Of a DNA stretch of 64,000 bases, positions 7,455 to 16,749 are shown piece by piece. Origin of the DNA: an uncultured Tropicimonas sp. GTDB lineage: Bacteria > Pseudomonadota > Alphaproteobacteria > Rhodobacterales > Rhodobacteraceae. Each line of letters begins with the position of its first letter. Position 1 is the stretch's first letter. The stretch spans positions 124,001 through 188,000 of the forward strand of contig CANLZY010000006.1 in NCBI GenBank assembly GCA_947495685.1, read 5' to 3'. The notes beneath the pieces were generated by a model. The model was not told the DNA's origin. It ran no database searches and was given only the letters and a program-made list of their open reading frames with translations. The position numbers and the translations under genes were made by a program.

Positions 7455-8954
7455 TCACTCCATGACAGGAATCGAGAATTCGCCGCCTTCCTTGATACCG
7501 GACGGCCAGCGCGAGGTGACCGTCTTGGTGCGTGTGTAGAACTTGAACGCATCCGGGCCGTGCTGGTTCAGGTCGCCGAAGCCCGACTTCTTCCAGCCGC
7601 CAAATGTGTGATAGGCCAGCGGCACCGGGATCGGCACGTTGATGCCAACCATGCCGATGTTGATCCGGTTGGCAAAGTCACGCGCGGTGTCGCCATCGCG
7701 GGTGAAGATCGCGGTGCCGTTGCCGTATTCGTGGTCCATCGCCAGACCAATGGCCTCTTCGTAGGTCTGGGCGCGCACGGTCGACAGAACGGGGCCAAAG
7801 ATTTCCTTGCGATAGATATCCATGTCCGGGGTGACGCGGTCGAACAGGTGCGGCCCGACAAAGAAGCCATCCTCGTAGCCTTGCAGCGAGAAGTCGCGGC
7901 CATCGACCACAAGTTCCGCGCCCTGGGCCACGCCGGTTTCCACCAGCTTCAGGATGCTCTCCTTGGCGGCGGCCGTCACGACCGGGCCGTAATCCACATC
8001 CGCGCCAGCGGTATAGGGGCCGACCTTCAGGGCCTCGACGCGCGGCACAAGCTTTTCAATCAGGCGGTCGGCGGTTTCTTCGCCCACCGGAACGGCAACC
8101 GAGATCGCCATGCAACGTTCGCCGGCTGCGCCGAATCCGGCCCCGACCAGCGCGTCCGCCGCCTGGTCCAGATCGGCGTCGGGCATGATGATCATGTGGT
8201 TCTTGGCACCGCCAAAGCACTGCACGCGCTTGCCGTTGGCGCAACCGCGCGAATAGATGTAATGCGCGATCGGCGTCGAGCCGACAAAGCCCACGGCCTG
8301 CACTGTCTCGTTGTCAAGGATCGCATCGACGGCTTCCTTGTCACCGTTGACCACCTGCAGGATGCCATCGGGCAGGCCGGCTTCCTTGAGCAGTTCGGCC
8401 AGCATCAGCGGGACCGAGGGGTCACGCTCGGAGGGCTTCAGGATCATCGCGTTGCCGCAGGACAGCGCCGGGCCCATCTTCCACAGCGGGATCATGGCCG
8501 GAAAGTTGAACGGCGTGATGCCGGCCACCACGCCCAGTGCCTGCTTCATCGAATACATGTCGATGCCTGGGCCGGCGCTGTCGGTGAACTCGCCCTTCAG
8601 CAGTTGCGGCGCACCGATGCAGTATTCGATCACCTCAAGGCCACGCTGCACGTCGCCCTTGGCATCGACAAAGGTCTTGCCATGCTCGCGGCTCAGGGCC
8701 TCGGCCAGCTTGTCCATGTCCCGATTGATCAGGCTGACGAAAGCCATCATCACGCGGGCGCGCTTCTGCGGGTTGGTCGCGGCCCATGCCGGTTGTGCGG
8801 TGGCGGCGGCTGCCACGGCGGCGTCCAGTTCGGCCGTGGAGGCCAGCGCGACCTGTGCCTGAACTTCGCCCGTGGCGGGGTTGAATACGTCCGCGCTGCG
8901 ACCCGAGGTGCCGGCGACGTGTTGACCGTTGATGAAGTGACCGAGCTGTTCCAT
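7455..8954 (-). CDS. mmsA: Methylmalonate-semialdehyde dehydrogenase (acylating)
   Basis: 499 residues, full length for the family. It converts (methyl)malonate semialdehyde to propionyl-CoA or acetyl-CoA with NAD+ and CoA in valine and inositol/thymine breakdown. The aldehyde-dehydrogenase features are in order: TPFNFPAMIPLWK, LKPSERDPS, FVGSTPIA, GGAKNHM in place of the usual general-base Glu motif (a hallmark of the CoA-acylating MmsA group), and catalytic Cys281 in GAAGERCMAIS. GGGAGA precedes the ATG at 8954. It is transcribed divergently from a LysR gene, which probably controls it. Confidence 0.96.
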   Translation of the reverse strand: MEQLGHFINGQHVAGTSGRSADVFNPATGEVQAQVALASTAELDAAVAAAATAQPAWAATNPQKRARVMMAFVSLINRDMDKLAEALSREHGKTFVDAKGDVQRGLEVIEYCIGAPQLLKGEFTDSAGPGIDMYSMKQALGVVAGITPFNFPAMIPLWKMGPALSCGNAMILKPSERDPSVPLMLAELLKEAGLPDGILQVVNGDKEAVDAILDNETVQAVGFVGSTPIAHYIYSRGCANGKRVQCFGGAKNHMIIMPDADLDQAADALVGAGFGAAGERCMAISVAVPVGEETADRLIEKLVPRVEALKVGPYTAGADVDYGPVVTAAAKESILKLVETGVAQGAELVVDGRDFSLQGYEDGFFVGPHLFDRVTPDMDIYRKEIFGPVLSTVRAQTYEEAIGLAMDHEYGNGTAIFTRDGDTARDFANRINIGMVGINVPIPVPLAYHTFGGWKKSGFGDLNQHGPDAFKFYTRTKTVTSRWPSGIKEGGEFSIPVME

Positions 8955-9017
8955 GGAAATCTCCCTGATTGGTTGGCGCGACAATAGCCTTGCACAGATG
9001 CCCCGAGAAGCGGCAGG

Positions 9018-9045
9018 TTGCCAAAAGGGTTTTGCGTTTTTGCAA
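9018..9045. promoter_or_regulatory. Inverted-repeat region between mmsA and its LysR gene
   Basis: Within the 107-bp divergent spacer, TTGC (9018) and GCAA (ending 9045) bracket the perfect dyad CAAAA-GGG-TTTTG (9022-9034). LysR regulators bind such T-N11-A type dyads between divergent genes. Assignment as the operator is inferred from position and symmetry only. Confidence 0.4.
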
Positions 9046-9061
9046 GACGAAGGGCGGGGCG

Positions 9062-10027
9062 ATGGCACAGAGTTGGGATGACTTGAGAGTGTTTCTGGCA
9101 GTGGCGCGTCAGGGCAGCCTGTCGGCGGCGGGGGCGGGGTTGACGCTTGACCCGGCCACGATCGGGCGCCGAATTGCCCGTCTGGAGGCCGCACTCGGGG
9201 CGCCGCTGTTCCTGAAATCGCCGCAGGGCTATGCCCTGACCGAAGCCGGGGAACGCCTGTTTCCCCATGCAGAAGAGGCCGAACAGGCGATGACCCATGC
9301 CGAGGACGCCGTGCGCGGCCAGGCCGACCGGTTGAGTGGCACGGTGCGCATCGGGGCGCCGGACGGTTGCGCCAACTTCCTGCTGCCGCAGGTTCTGGCA
9401 CAGATCGTCTCCCGCCACCCCGGACTGGAGGTGCAGGTCGTTGCCCTGCCACGGGTTTTCAACCTGAACCGGCGCGAGGCGGATCTTGCAATCGGTGTCA
9501 GCGCGCCGACGGCAGGGCGGTTGACGGTTCAAAAGATCACCGATTACCGGCTCGTGCTGGCAGCGGCGCGCAGCTATCTGGCAACGACCTCTCCGATCCG
9601 GACCATCGAGGACCTGAAGGGGCATCGGCTTGTCGGGTATATTCCCGAAATGATTTTTGACAAGGAACTGGATTACCTGGGCAGCCTGGGGGTCGAACGA
9701 CCGGCTCTGGCCTCCAACTCTGTCGCGGTGCAGTTTCATATGATCCGAAGAGGGGCTGGGCTGGCTGTCACCCATGACTTCGCACTGCTGGGTGACCCGT
9801 TTCTGACCCAGATCCTGCCGGATGCCTTTGGCCTGACCCGCAGTTTCTACCTGATCCGGCACGCGGATGACGCGCGGGTGCGCCGGTTGTCGCGGTTTGC
9901 GGACCTGCTGGTCGATGGAATGCGCCGTGAAATGGCTAAGGTGCGCGAAGGATTGACAGGAGGCATCGCCTCGGACGACGCTGGGCACAGAGAGATCAGT
10001 GAAACAGGGAAGGGGCCAGTATCATGA
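9062..10027 (+). CDS. LysR family transcriptional regulator, probable mmsA regulator
   Basis: 321 residues. The N-terminal winged helix-turn-helix (about residues 1-60) contains WDDLRVFLAVARQGSLSAAG and PATIGRRIARLEAALG. A LysR-type effector domain follows, with TVRIGAPDGCANFLLP. It is divergent from mmsA with shared inverted repeats in between, the classic LysR arrangement, so mmsA is the expected target. The chosen start at 9062 has GGGCGGGG before it; a longer frame exists but adds non-conserved residues. The C-terminal 25 residues after LVDGMRREM look non-conserved. It overlaps the CBS gene by 4 nt. Confidence 0.9.
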   Translation: MAQSWDDLRVFLAVARQGSLSAAGAGLTLDPATIGRRIARLEAALGAPLFLKSPQGYALTEAGERLFPHAEEAEQAMTHAEDAVRGQADRLSGTVRIGAPDGCANFLLPQVLAQIVSRHPGLEVQVVALPRVFNLNRREADLAIGVSAPTAGRLTVQKITDYRLVLAAARSYLATTSPIRTIEDLKGHRLVGYIPEMIFDKELDYLGSLGVERPALASNSVAVQFHMIRRGAGLAVTHDFALLGDPFLTQILPDAFGLTRSFYLIRHADDARVRRLSRFADLLVDGMRREMAKVREGLTGGIASDDAGHREISETGKGPVS

Positions 10028-10458
10028 TAGTCCAGCAGATTCTGAAGTCGAAGGGCGATGAGGGCGTGATCACGGTGACGCCGGGAACGAGTGTCGAGGA
10101 AGTTGCCCGGGTGCTGTCTGACAAACGGATCGGGACGGTCGTGGTGTCAGCGGATGGCAAGGATGCTGCCGGCATTCTGTCGGAACGCGACATCGTCCGT
10201 GAGCTGGGCCGGCGCGGTGCGGTCTGCATGTCGGAGAAGGTCGATGACATGATGACCTCCGACATCGAGACCTGTGCCTTGGGGGATTCTGCTGAGTCCG
10301 TCCTCGAACGCATGACCGAAGGCCGCTTCCGCCACATGCCCGTTCTGAAGGATGGCAGCATGGTCGGGCTGATCACGATCGGCGACGTGGTCAAGGCGCG
10401 CCTGTCGGAACTGGCGATGGAGAAGGTTGCCCTCGAAGGCATGATCATGGGTCACTGA
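10024..10458 (+). CDS. Two-CBS-domain protein
   Basis: 144 residues consisting of a CBS pair. CBS1 spans about residues 10-65 (ITVTPGTSVEEVARVL, GILSERDIVREL) and CBS2 about 75-135 (GRFRHMPVLKDGSMVGLITIGDVVKA). Such stand-alone pairs bind adenine nucleotides or SAM and act as sensors; no enzymatic domain is attached. The ATG overlaps the stop of the LysR gene (ATGA), so the two are translationally coupled. Whether the CBS protein modulates the regulator is unknown. Confidence 0.92.
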   Translation: MIVQQILKSKGDEGVITVTPGTSVEEVARVLSDKRIGTVVVSADGKDAAGILSERDIVRELGRRGAVCMSEKVDDMMTSDIETCALGDSAESVLERMTEGRFRHMPVLKDGSMVGLITIGDVVKARLSELAMEKVALEGMIMGH

Positions 10459-10662
10459 TTTGCTCCTTGGCCTTGGGCACGCTGGTTGCCCGGGGTCACA
10501 TGGTCACATTCGGCATTCTCAACGCGAGTTTGTGAAATTTTATTCTGGAGCGCCGCATTGCGGCATGCTAAGGGCGCGCGGATATCGAGTGGTGGCGCGG
10601 GGGGATCTGTCCTGGAGGCAGGCACGCACCGGGTGCGCCGAAGGAGATCAGGGAGCACGAAC

Positions 10663-11163
10663 ATGCGGATCGGCCTTTATCCGGGGACCTTCGACCCGGT
10701 TACGATGGGGCATATGGACATCATCCGACGTGCGACCGTCCTGGTTGACCGTCTGGTGATCGGGATCGCGATCAATCGCGACAAGGGTCCTCTGTTCAGC
10801 CTGGAAGAACGGGTCACCATGATCGAGACCCAATGCGCCAGCATCGCCGACGACACCGGGTGCGAGATCGTCGCGCATCCGTTCGAGAACCTGCTGATTG
10901 ACTGCGCCCGCGATGTCGGTGCCGCCGTGATCATTCGGGGGCTTCGAGCGGTGGCCGACTTCGAATACGAGTTCCAGATGGTCGGGATGAACCGCAGGCT
11001 CGATGATTCCATCGAGACGGTGTTCCTGATGGCCGAGGCACAGCACCAGGCGATCGCGTCGAAACTGGTGAAGGAGATCGCGCGGCTGGGCGGCAATGTC
11101 TCGCAATTTGTTCCGCCCGAGGTTCGGACGGCGTTGCAGGAAAAGCTAGGGGTGGATTGCTGA
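10663..11163 (+). CDS. coaD: Phosphopantetheine adenylyltransferase
   Basis: 166 residues, standard length. It catalyses the reversible transfer of AMP from ATP to 4'-phosphopantetheine, the penultimate step of coenzyme A synthesis, in the cytoplasm. The nucleotidyltransferase motif (T/H)xGH appears as GTFDPVTMGH at residues 8-17. IIRGLRAVADFEYEFQM and the late GGNVSQFVPPEV are family signatures. GGGAG lies about 10 nt upstream of the ATG. The 204-bp spacer before it has no gene and probably holds the promoter. Confidence 0.96.
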   Translation: MRIGLYPGTFDPVTMGHMDIIRRATVLVDRLVIGIAINRDKGPLFSLEERVTMIETQCASIADDTGCEIVAHPFENLLIDCARDVGAAVIIRGLRAVADFEYEFQMVGMNRRLDDSIETVFLMAEAQHQAIASKLVKEIARLGGNVSQFVPPEVRTALQEKLGVDC

Positions 11164-11174
11164 GCGCGGGCAAC

Positions 11175-11315
11175 CTAACGCCAGAACGCGGTCCAGTCGA
11201 TCAGGTCGACGAACTTGCGACCGAGGAAGACGTGTAACTGCCAGCCCATGGCAAAGTTGATTGCGACCAGGGCTGCCAGTATCAGTGCCAGAATGAACCA
11301 TCCGCGGTTGCTCAT
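11175..11315 (-). CDS. Small single-pass membrane protein (46 aa)
   Basis: This short gene has AGAAGGG about 7 nt before its ATG at 11315 and ends 11 nt from the convergent coaD stop. The protein starts MSNRGWFILALILAALVAIN: one transmembrane helix (about residues 6-24) followed by an aromatic, amphipathic tail ending DWTAFWR. No family is recognised with confidence. The ribosome site, the clean helix and the tight convergent packing argue that it is real. Confidence 0.65.
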   Translation of the reverse strand: MSNRGWFILALILAALVAINFAMGWQLHVFLGRKFVDLIDWTAFWR

Positions 11316-11459
11316 GATGTCCCTTCTACGCAGCGCTTCCTGACAAACCCTTATCGTTGGAAACGAACCGCTGCAATTCGAGTGGGACGGGGCTGGCATT
11401 TTCGAGCGGAACAGGGGAAACCTGTGGCAGGAGAAGTGACGGTCTGGAGGCCACGCCGC

Positions 11460-12344
11460 ATGTCGAAATCCATCGGCAAGTCCATCCGGAATGTCCTGAA
11501 GGGCAAGACGGACGTCCAGATGCGCCTTGATGCCTGGGTCTGGCGTCAGAGGTTTCGCACGGCTCCGCCCTCTGACAGCCCAACGGTGTTCTTTGCCGTT
11601 CCGCTGGTATCGCGCCGACGATCGGGCGACTGGGAAGTCGTGCAGAGGAACCTTGCCCGGACATTGGCGTCTTTCCGCAACCAGACCTCCGGGCGATGGG
11701 AGGCCGTGGTCTGTGGCCAGGATCGACCCGATGGGGTGGAGTTCGACGAACAGGTCAGGTTTTTGCCGTTCGACGGGTCGGACAAGTTTTATGACAAGGG
11801 CGACAAGCGAGTGCACATGGTGCGCGACATCTCTCGCCGGGCTGCGGGTGACGGCTATTACATGCAGTTCGACGCTGACGACCTGTTGCACCCCGAGGTG
11901 GTCGCCCATGCCTGTGGTGACAACAACGGTCGTGGCTATGTGATCGATACCGGCTACATCGCCGACGTGCCGGCCGGGGTGTTTGCCAAGCTTGCCCCAC
12001 CCGACGCCACACGGCCCGACAGGTTGGCGTTTCAACACTTTTGCGGATCGAGCCATGCCGTCCGGGTGGATTTCCGTCCCCGGGCAGGTGGGTTCGAAAG
12101 CCTTCTGATGAAATTGCGGGCACATGTGCGGATCGAGGGCCAGATGGCACTGCACGGGCTGCCGCTGGACCCGGTGCCGTTTGCGGCGGCGATCTACATG
12201 GTCAACCACGGCGAAAACATGGTCGAACGGCGCGGCCGGATGGATGGCAAGCTGCGGTATCTCAAGCGCAATCGCATCGAGGACGCTGATCGGCTGGCGC
12301 AGATCCGTACGGCGTTTCGGCTGGAGGACCTTCCGGCGTTCTGA
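11460..12344 (+). CDS. Glycosyltransferase family 2-like protein
   Basis: 294 residues. The N-terminal 45 residues are basic. The GT-A core begins at TVFFAVPLVSRRRSGDW, continues through SFRNQTSGRWEAVVCGQD, and shows the metal-binding acidic motif YMQFDADDLLHPE near residue 140. The middle stretch HFCGSSHAVRVDF and the late MVNHGENMVERRG are typical of a glycosyltransferase group common in Rhodobacterales. GGAGG precedes the ATG at 11460; earlier in-frame ATGs lack one. No other glycan gene is adjacent, so the substrate is unknown. Confidence 0.82.
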   Translation: MSKSIGKSIRNVLKGKTDVQMRLDAWVWRQRFRTAPPSDSPTVFFAVPLVSRRRSGDWEVVQRNLARTLASFRNQTSGRWEAVVCGQDRPDGVEFDEQVRFLPFDGSDKFYDKGDKRVHMVRDISRRAAGDGYYMQFDADDLLHPEVVAHACGDNNGRGYVIDTGYIADVPAGVFAKLAPPDATRPDRLAFQHFCGSSHAVRVDFRPRAGGFESLLMKLRAHVRIEGQMALHGLPLDPVPFAAAIYMVNHGENMVERRGRMDGKLRYLKRNRIEDADRLAQIRTAFRLEDLPAF

Positions 12345-12442
12345 CATCGGCGACTGGGCATGCGCAAATGCGATCCGGCGGGTTGGAACCGGACCGTTGC
12401 CACACTAGGGTGGGTCGGGAACCCCGGAACCGTGAGGACGAT

Positions 12443-13453
12443 ATGAGTGGATTGCTGGCCCTGCTGGATGATGTTGCAGCACTAGCCAAGGTTGCGGCGG
12501 CGTCGATCGATGACATTGCGGGGCAGGCGGCCAAGACGACGGCCAAGGTCGCGGGTGGGGTGATCGACGATGCGGTCAAGGCGGGGGCCAAGGCCGCCGG
12601 GGCGGTCATCGACGATGCCGCCGTGACGCCGAAATACACGATGGGCTTTGCCGCCGCTCGCGAGTTGCCAATCGTCGGGCGTATCGCCTTTGGATCGATC
12701 CGCAACAAGATGCTGATCCTGTTGCCGGCAGCCCTGCTGTTGAGCAGTTTTGCGCCGTGGATGATCACTCCATTGCTGATGCTGGGCGGATCGTACCTGT
12801 GTTTCGAGGGGGCCGAAAAGATCCTGCATGTTCTGCGCCCCCATGCGGTGCACGATGCCGAGCATGCCGAGCCGACGGATCCGGGCCATCTGGAAGAATC
12901 GCGCGTGGCCGGGGCGATCAAGACGGATTTCATCCTGTCCGCCGAGATAATGACGATTGCCCTGTCGGCGATCCCCGACGGAAACATCTGGTCGGTGGCG
13001 TTGACGCTGGCGCTGGTAGCGGTCGGGATCACGGTGCTGGTCTATGGCTCGGTGGCGCTGATCGTAAAGGCTGACGATGTCGGATTGTTGATGGCGCAGA
13101 AGGGCAGGTTGGGGCTGACGCGCTGGATCGGTCGCGGGATCGTGCGCGGCATGCCCACGTTCATGTCGCTTCTGACAACGGTCGGAACGGCGGCGATGCT
13201 CTGGGTTGGTGGCAGCATCATCGTTCACGGACTGGAGCAGCTTGGTGTCGGCCTGATCGGTCACACGATCCACGACATCGCGATTGCTGCTGCCGCGATG
13301 GTGCCAGAAGGGGCGGCGGGAGCGGTCGCCTGGGGCGTGACGGCGTTTCTCGATGGGGTTTTCGGGATCGTGGTTGGCCTGTTGGTTGTGCCGGTTGCGA
13401 CTTACGTGATCCAGCCGGTCATGAACCTGTTCCGCCGCAAGGACATCGCCTGA
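12443..13453 (+). CDS. DUF808 (YedI) family inner-membrane protein
   Basis: 336 residues. The first 60 are a regular Ala/Lys/Asp-rich helix starting MSGLLALLDDVAALAKVAAASIDD. Then come VTPKYTMGFAAARELPIV and about six to eight hydrophobic segments, with the conserved loop GGSYLCFEGAEKILH and KTDFILSAEIMTIAL. This is the signature of the DUF808/YedI family, found widely in proteobacteria; the function is not established. Start chosen at 12443 with AGGACG upstream. It is a single gene, followed by a short GC-rich hairpin. Confidence 0.9.
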   Translation: MSGLLALLDDVAALAKVAAASIDDIAGQAAKTTAKVAGGVIDDAVKAGAKAAGAVIDDAAVTPKYTMGFAAARELPIVGRIAFGSIRNKMLILLPAALLLSSFAPWMITPLLMLGGSYLCFEGAEKILHVLRPHAVHDAEHAEPTDPGHLEESRVAGAIKTDFILSAEIMTIALSAIPDGNIWSVALTLALVAVGITVLVYGSVALIVKADDVGLLMAQKGRLGLTRWIGRGIVRGMPTFMSLLTTVGTAAMLWVGGSIIVHGLEQLGVGLIGHTIHDIAIAAAAMVPEGAAGAVAWGVTAFLDGVFGIVVGLLVVPVATYVIQPVMNLFRRKDIA

Positions 13454-13514
13454 ACCCAAGGGGCTCCCGCCCGCATTTCCCGCATCGAGATGCGTTGAAA
13501 CCCCGTTGGGCCGG

Positions 13515-13532
13515 GCGCGGCTGACGCCGCGC
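13515..13532 (+). terminator. GC-rich hairpin downstream of the DUF808 gene
   Basis: GCGCGGC-TGAC-GCCGCGC, a 7-bp stem with a 4-nt loop. No U-run follows, so intrinsic termination is uncertain. Confidence 0.35.
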
Positions 13533-13616
13533 GGGAGCTTGAAGGCAGGGATGAGCGACTGCATCGGGCCGGCGTGACCGTGACCCGGAAAAACCGCGAC
13601 GCGTGTCCCTCCGATG

Positions 13617-13650
13617 AAAAAAGTCAGGCCGCGCAATGGTGCGCGGCCTG
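13617..13650 (-). terminator. Rho-independent terminator of tkt
   Basis: CAGGCCGCGC and GCGCGGCCTG form a 10-bp stem with a 6-nt loop, and the transcript continues into a run of six U (AAAAAA on the plus strand at 13617). It starts 29 nt after the tkt stop. Confidence 0.88.
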
Positions 13651-13678
13651 TCCTTTAGAACAACCGGTCAGGATCTGC

Positions 13679-15694
13679 TCAGAGCAGGTCCTTCACCTTG
13701 CTGGCGGTCGCGGCGGCTGTGATGCCGAAGTGCTCGTAAAGGACATTGGCCGGGGCCGAGGCACCGAAACTGTCCATGCCGATGAAACCCGCCTTGGTGC
13801 CGTCGCCGCCTTCGGCGCAGAGCCAGCGATCCCAGCCTTGACGCACACCGGCTTCGATTGCGACGCGGACCGGGCCTGCCGGCAGGACCGAACTGCGGTA
13901 ATCCGCATCCGCCTTTTCGAACAGCTCCATGCAGGGAACCGAGACGACGCGGGTGCCGATGCCCTCGGCCTGCAGGGACGCACGGGCCTCCATGGCGAGC
14001 GAGACCTCGGAACCCGTTGCCATCAGGATCGCCTTGCAGGGTCCGTCGGACTCCGCCAGCACGTAGGCACCGTTCGCCGACTGGTTGTCGGGCTTGTGGG
14101 TCGTTCTAAGGGTCGGCAGCCCCTGACGGGACAGCGCGAGAACCGAGGGTGTCGCGGATTGTTCCAACGCCAGTTCCCAGGCTTCGGCGGTTTCCACGGC
14201 ATCGGCGGGGCGGAACACCAGCGTGTTCGGCGTTGCGCGCAGCATCGCGAGGTGCTCGACCGGCTGGTGCGTCGGGCCATCTTCGCCCAGGCCGATGCTG
14301 TCATGGGTCATCACATAGACCACCGGAATACCCATCAGCGCAGACAGGCGCATCGCTGGGCGGGCGTAGTCCGTGAAGCACATGAAGGTGCCGCCATAGG
14401 GGCGCATGAAGCCATGCAAGGCCATGCCGTTCATCGCGGCTGCCATGCCGTGCTCACGGATGCCGTAGTGGACATAGCGGCCACGGCGGTTGCTCTGATC
14501 GAACACCGTCATCTCGGACGACTTGGTGTTGTTCGATCCGGTCAGGTCGGCCGAGCCGCCAAAGGTCTCGGGGACCAACGGGTTGATGACGTTCAGGGCC
14601 ATTTCGCTGGCCGAACGGGTTGCAACCTTGGGGGCTTCTTCGCTGAGCGTCTTGCGGTAGTTGCGTAGCACACGCGTCAGGCGTTCCGGCATCTGGCCGG
14701 CGAGGACCCGCTCGAAGCTCTTGCGACGCCGTTCCGGAAGGCCGCTGATGCGGGCTTCCCATCCTTCGCGGGCCTCACGACCACGGGCACCGATGGCTTC
14801 CCATGCCTGTTTGACCTCGGCCGGGATCTCGAACGGACCGTAGGGCCAGCCATAGGCCAGCTTGGTGTCGGCGATCAGTTCAGGGCTGGTCAGGGCGCCA
14901 TGGCCCTTGGAGGTGTCCTGAGCCGATGACCCAAGCGCAATATGCGTCGTGCAGGCGATCATCGTCGGCTTGCGGGTCGATTTTGCCTGCGTCAGGGCGG
15001 CATCGATGGCGACGGGATCGTGGCCATCGCATTCCAGCACCTGCCAACCGGCGGCGCGGAAGCGCTGCTTCTGGTCGGTCTTGTCGGACAGCTCGACCTT
15101 GCCGTCGATGGTGATGCCGTTGTTGTCCCACAACACGATCAGCCGACCGAGCCGCTGCCGTCCGGCCAGTGCAATCGCCTCGTGGCTGACCCCTTCCATC
15201 AGGCAGCCGTCCCCAGCGATGCAGTAGGTGTAGTGATCAAAGGCGAGCTTGCCCCAGGTTGCGCGCAGGTGCTCTTCGGCCATCGCAAAGCCGACCGCAT
15301 TGGCAAGACCCTGGCCAAGCGGCCCGGTGGTGGTTTCCACACCGCGGGCGTGGCCGAATTCCGGGTGGCCGGCGGTGATGGCGCCGAGTTGACGGAAGTT
15401 CTTCACCTGCTCCAGCGTCATGTCCGGAGAACCGGTCAGGTGCAGCAGCGAGTAGAGCAGCATCGAGCCATGACCAGCCGACAGGATGAACCGGTCGCGG
15501 TCTGGCCATTCGGGGTTGGACGCATCAAACTTCAGGTGCTTTTCGTAGAGCACGGTGGCGACGTCGGCCATGCCCATGGGCATGCCGGAGTGGCCCGAAT
15601 TGGCGGCCGCGACGGCATCGAGGGTCAGCGCCCGAATGGCGCAGGCCTTCTGCCAGTGTTCGGGATGGGCGTCTCTCAGGGCTGCGATGTCCAC
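13679..15694 (-). CDS. tkt: Transketolase
   Basis: 671 residues, full length. It moves two-carbon ketol units between sugar phosphates using thiamine diphosphate, linking the pentose phosphate route (or Calvin cycle) with glycolysis. Motifs in order: [12 protein letters not shown] (His35), [10 protein letters not shown], the ThDP site [15 protein letters not shown], the pyrimidine-domain [29 protein letters not shown], and the C-terminal domain beginning around NTLVFRP. It stands alone with its own terminator, facing the zauP-zapA pair divergently; this neighbourhood (tkt beside zapA) is common in alphaproteobacteria. Confidence 0.97.
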   Translation of the reverse strand: MDIAALRDAHPEHWQKACAIRALTLDAVAAANSGHSGMPMGMADVATVLYEKHLKFDASNPEWPDRDRFILSAGHGSMLLYSLLHLTGSPDMTLEQVKNFRQLGAITAGHPEFGHARGVETTTGPLGQGLANAVGFAMAEEHLRATWGKLAFDHYTYCIAGDGCLMEGVSHEAIALAGRQRLGRLIVLWDNNGITIDGKVELSDKTDQKQRFRAAGWQVLECDGHDPVAIDAALTQAKSTRKPTMIACTTHIALGSSAQDTSKGHGALTSPELIADTKLAYGWPYGPFEIPAEVKQAWEAIGARGREAREGWEARISGLPERRRKSFERVLAGQMPERLTRVLRNYRKTLSEEAPKVATRSASEMALNVINPLVPETFGGSADLTGSNNTKSSEMTVFDQSNRRGRYVHYGIREHGMAAAMNGMALHGFMRPYGGTFMCFTDYARPAMRLSALMGIPVVYVMTHDSIGLGEDGPTHQPVEHLAMLRATPNTLVFRPADAVETAEAWELALEQSATPSVLALSRQGLPTLRTTHKPDNQSANGAYVLAESDGPCKAILMATGSEVSLAMEARASLQAEGIGTRVVSVPCMELFEKADADYRSSVLPAGPVRVAIEAGVRQGWDRWLCAEGGDGTKAGFIGMDSFGASAPANVLYEHFGITAAATASKVKDLL

Positions 15695-15947
15695 GTCTGG
15701 ATCCTCTTCGTTTGCGGCGCGCCGGAGTGCGGCGGGTCTTTTTGACGTTCAAGGCGGTGTAGCAGGGGGGGCGCGGGGGTCAAGAACTGGGTTGGGACAT
15801 GAAGAAGCACCCGTAAGTGTCTGGCCACAAAGAGGGGCGCATTCGGTGAATGACTTGGATAAACTTGTCCCAATGCATGGGCGGGGCGATTCGCAGCCAG
15901 AAGCGACAGGCCCCCCGGGAAAAGAGCAGAAGAACGGGGAGCGCAGA

Positions 15948-16361
15948 ATGAGCGATATTGCCGAGCTGGAAGGCCGGATTTCAGCCGCTATGGCCCGGAT
16001 CGGGCAAGCGGTCGAGGCATTCGAGAGCCCGCAGGGGGTGCCGGCCGAGGCGTTGGACGAGGCACGTGCAGCCACCGAGGCAGCGCAAGCAGAGGCCAGC
16101 GGGGCGCAGGAGCGGGCCGAAATGGCCGAGGCCGAGGTGAGCCGCCTGGAGCAGGCGCTGGAGGCCGAGACGACTGCAAGTGCGCAACTGCGCGAACGGG
16201 TTGGCTCGCTGAAGTCGATGAAGGATCGCCAACAGGAGCGGATCTCGGAGCTTGAAGCCGAAGTGAAAACGCTGTCGGAAAGCCGCAGCACGGATCGCGC
16301 CGAACTGGATGAGCTGATTGCAGCTCTGGAACCGCTGGTGAAGGAGCAACTGGATGCCTGA
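15948..16361 (+). CDS. zauP: ZauP-like coiled-coil protein encoded upstream of zapA
   Basis: 137 residues, almost entirely predicted coiled coil: long Ala/Glu/Arg heptads from about residue 35 to 130 (for example EMAEAEVSRLEQALEAE, RVGSLKSMKDRQQERISEL). GGGGAG precedes the ATG. It overlaps zapA by 8 nt. In Caulobacter, a coiled-coil protein encoded directly upstream of zapA (ZauP) forms with ZapA a pair that focuses the FtsZ ring. Position, overlap, size and coiled-coil character match; primary-sequence similarity could not be tested here, so the name rests on synteny. Confidence 0.7.
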   Translation: MSDIAELEGRISAAMARIGQAVEAFESPQGVPAEALDEARAATEAAQAEASGAQERAEMAEAEVSRLEQALEAETTASAQLRERVGSLKSMKDRQQERISELEAEVKTLSESRSTDRAELDELIAALEPLVKEQLDA

Positions 16362-16749
16362 AGTCAAAATCTCGATTGGTGGCAAGGACTTTGCCGTGGC
16401 TTGTCAGGACGGCGAGGAGCAATACCTGCATTCCGCAGCGGCGATGTTGGACCGCGAGGCACAGGCGTTGGTCAGTCAGATCGGACGGATGCCGGAAATG
16501 CGGATGTTGTTGATGGCGGGGCTGATGTTGGCGGATCGTACGGCGGCCTACGAGGAGAAGGCCTCGGTTGCCGAGGAAAAGCTGGCGCGACAGGAACGAC
16601 TGCTCGAACAGATGAAGTCCGCACCAGCGCCGGAACCGACCCGGATAGAGGTGCCGGTGATCCCGGCATCCGTCACGGATACGTTAGCGGAACTTGCGGC
16701 GCGGGCGGAAGCCCTGGCGGCCTTGGCCGAAGAAAAGTCGGCCAGCTAG
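16354..16749 (+). CDS. zapA: Cell division protein ZapA
   Basis: 131 residues. It begins MPEVKISIGGKDFAVACQDGEE, the conserved globular head, followed by LHSAAAMLDREAQAL and MLLMAGLMLADR (dimer region), then a charged coiled coil. The C-terminal Ala/Pro-rich tail is longer than the enterobacterial protein's but usual for alphaproteobacteria. ZapA binds FtsZ and bundles its filaments at the division site. The start lies inside the upstream coiled-coil gene, implying coupled translation. Confidence 0.9.
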   Translation: MPEVKISIGGKDFAVACQDGEEQYLHSAAAMLDREAQALVSQIGRMPEMRMLLMAGLMLADRTAAYEEKASVAEEKLARQERLLEQMKSAPAPEPTRIEVPVIPASVTDTLAELAARAEALAALAEEKSAS

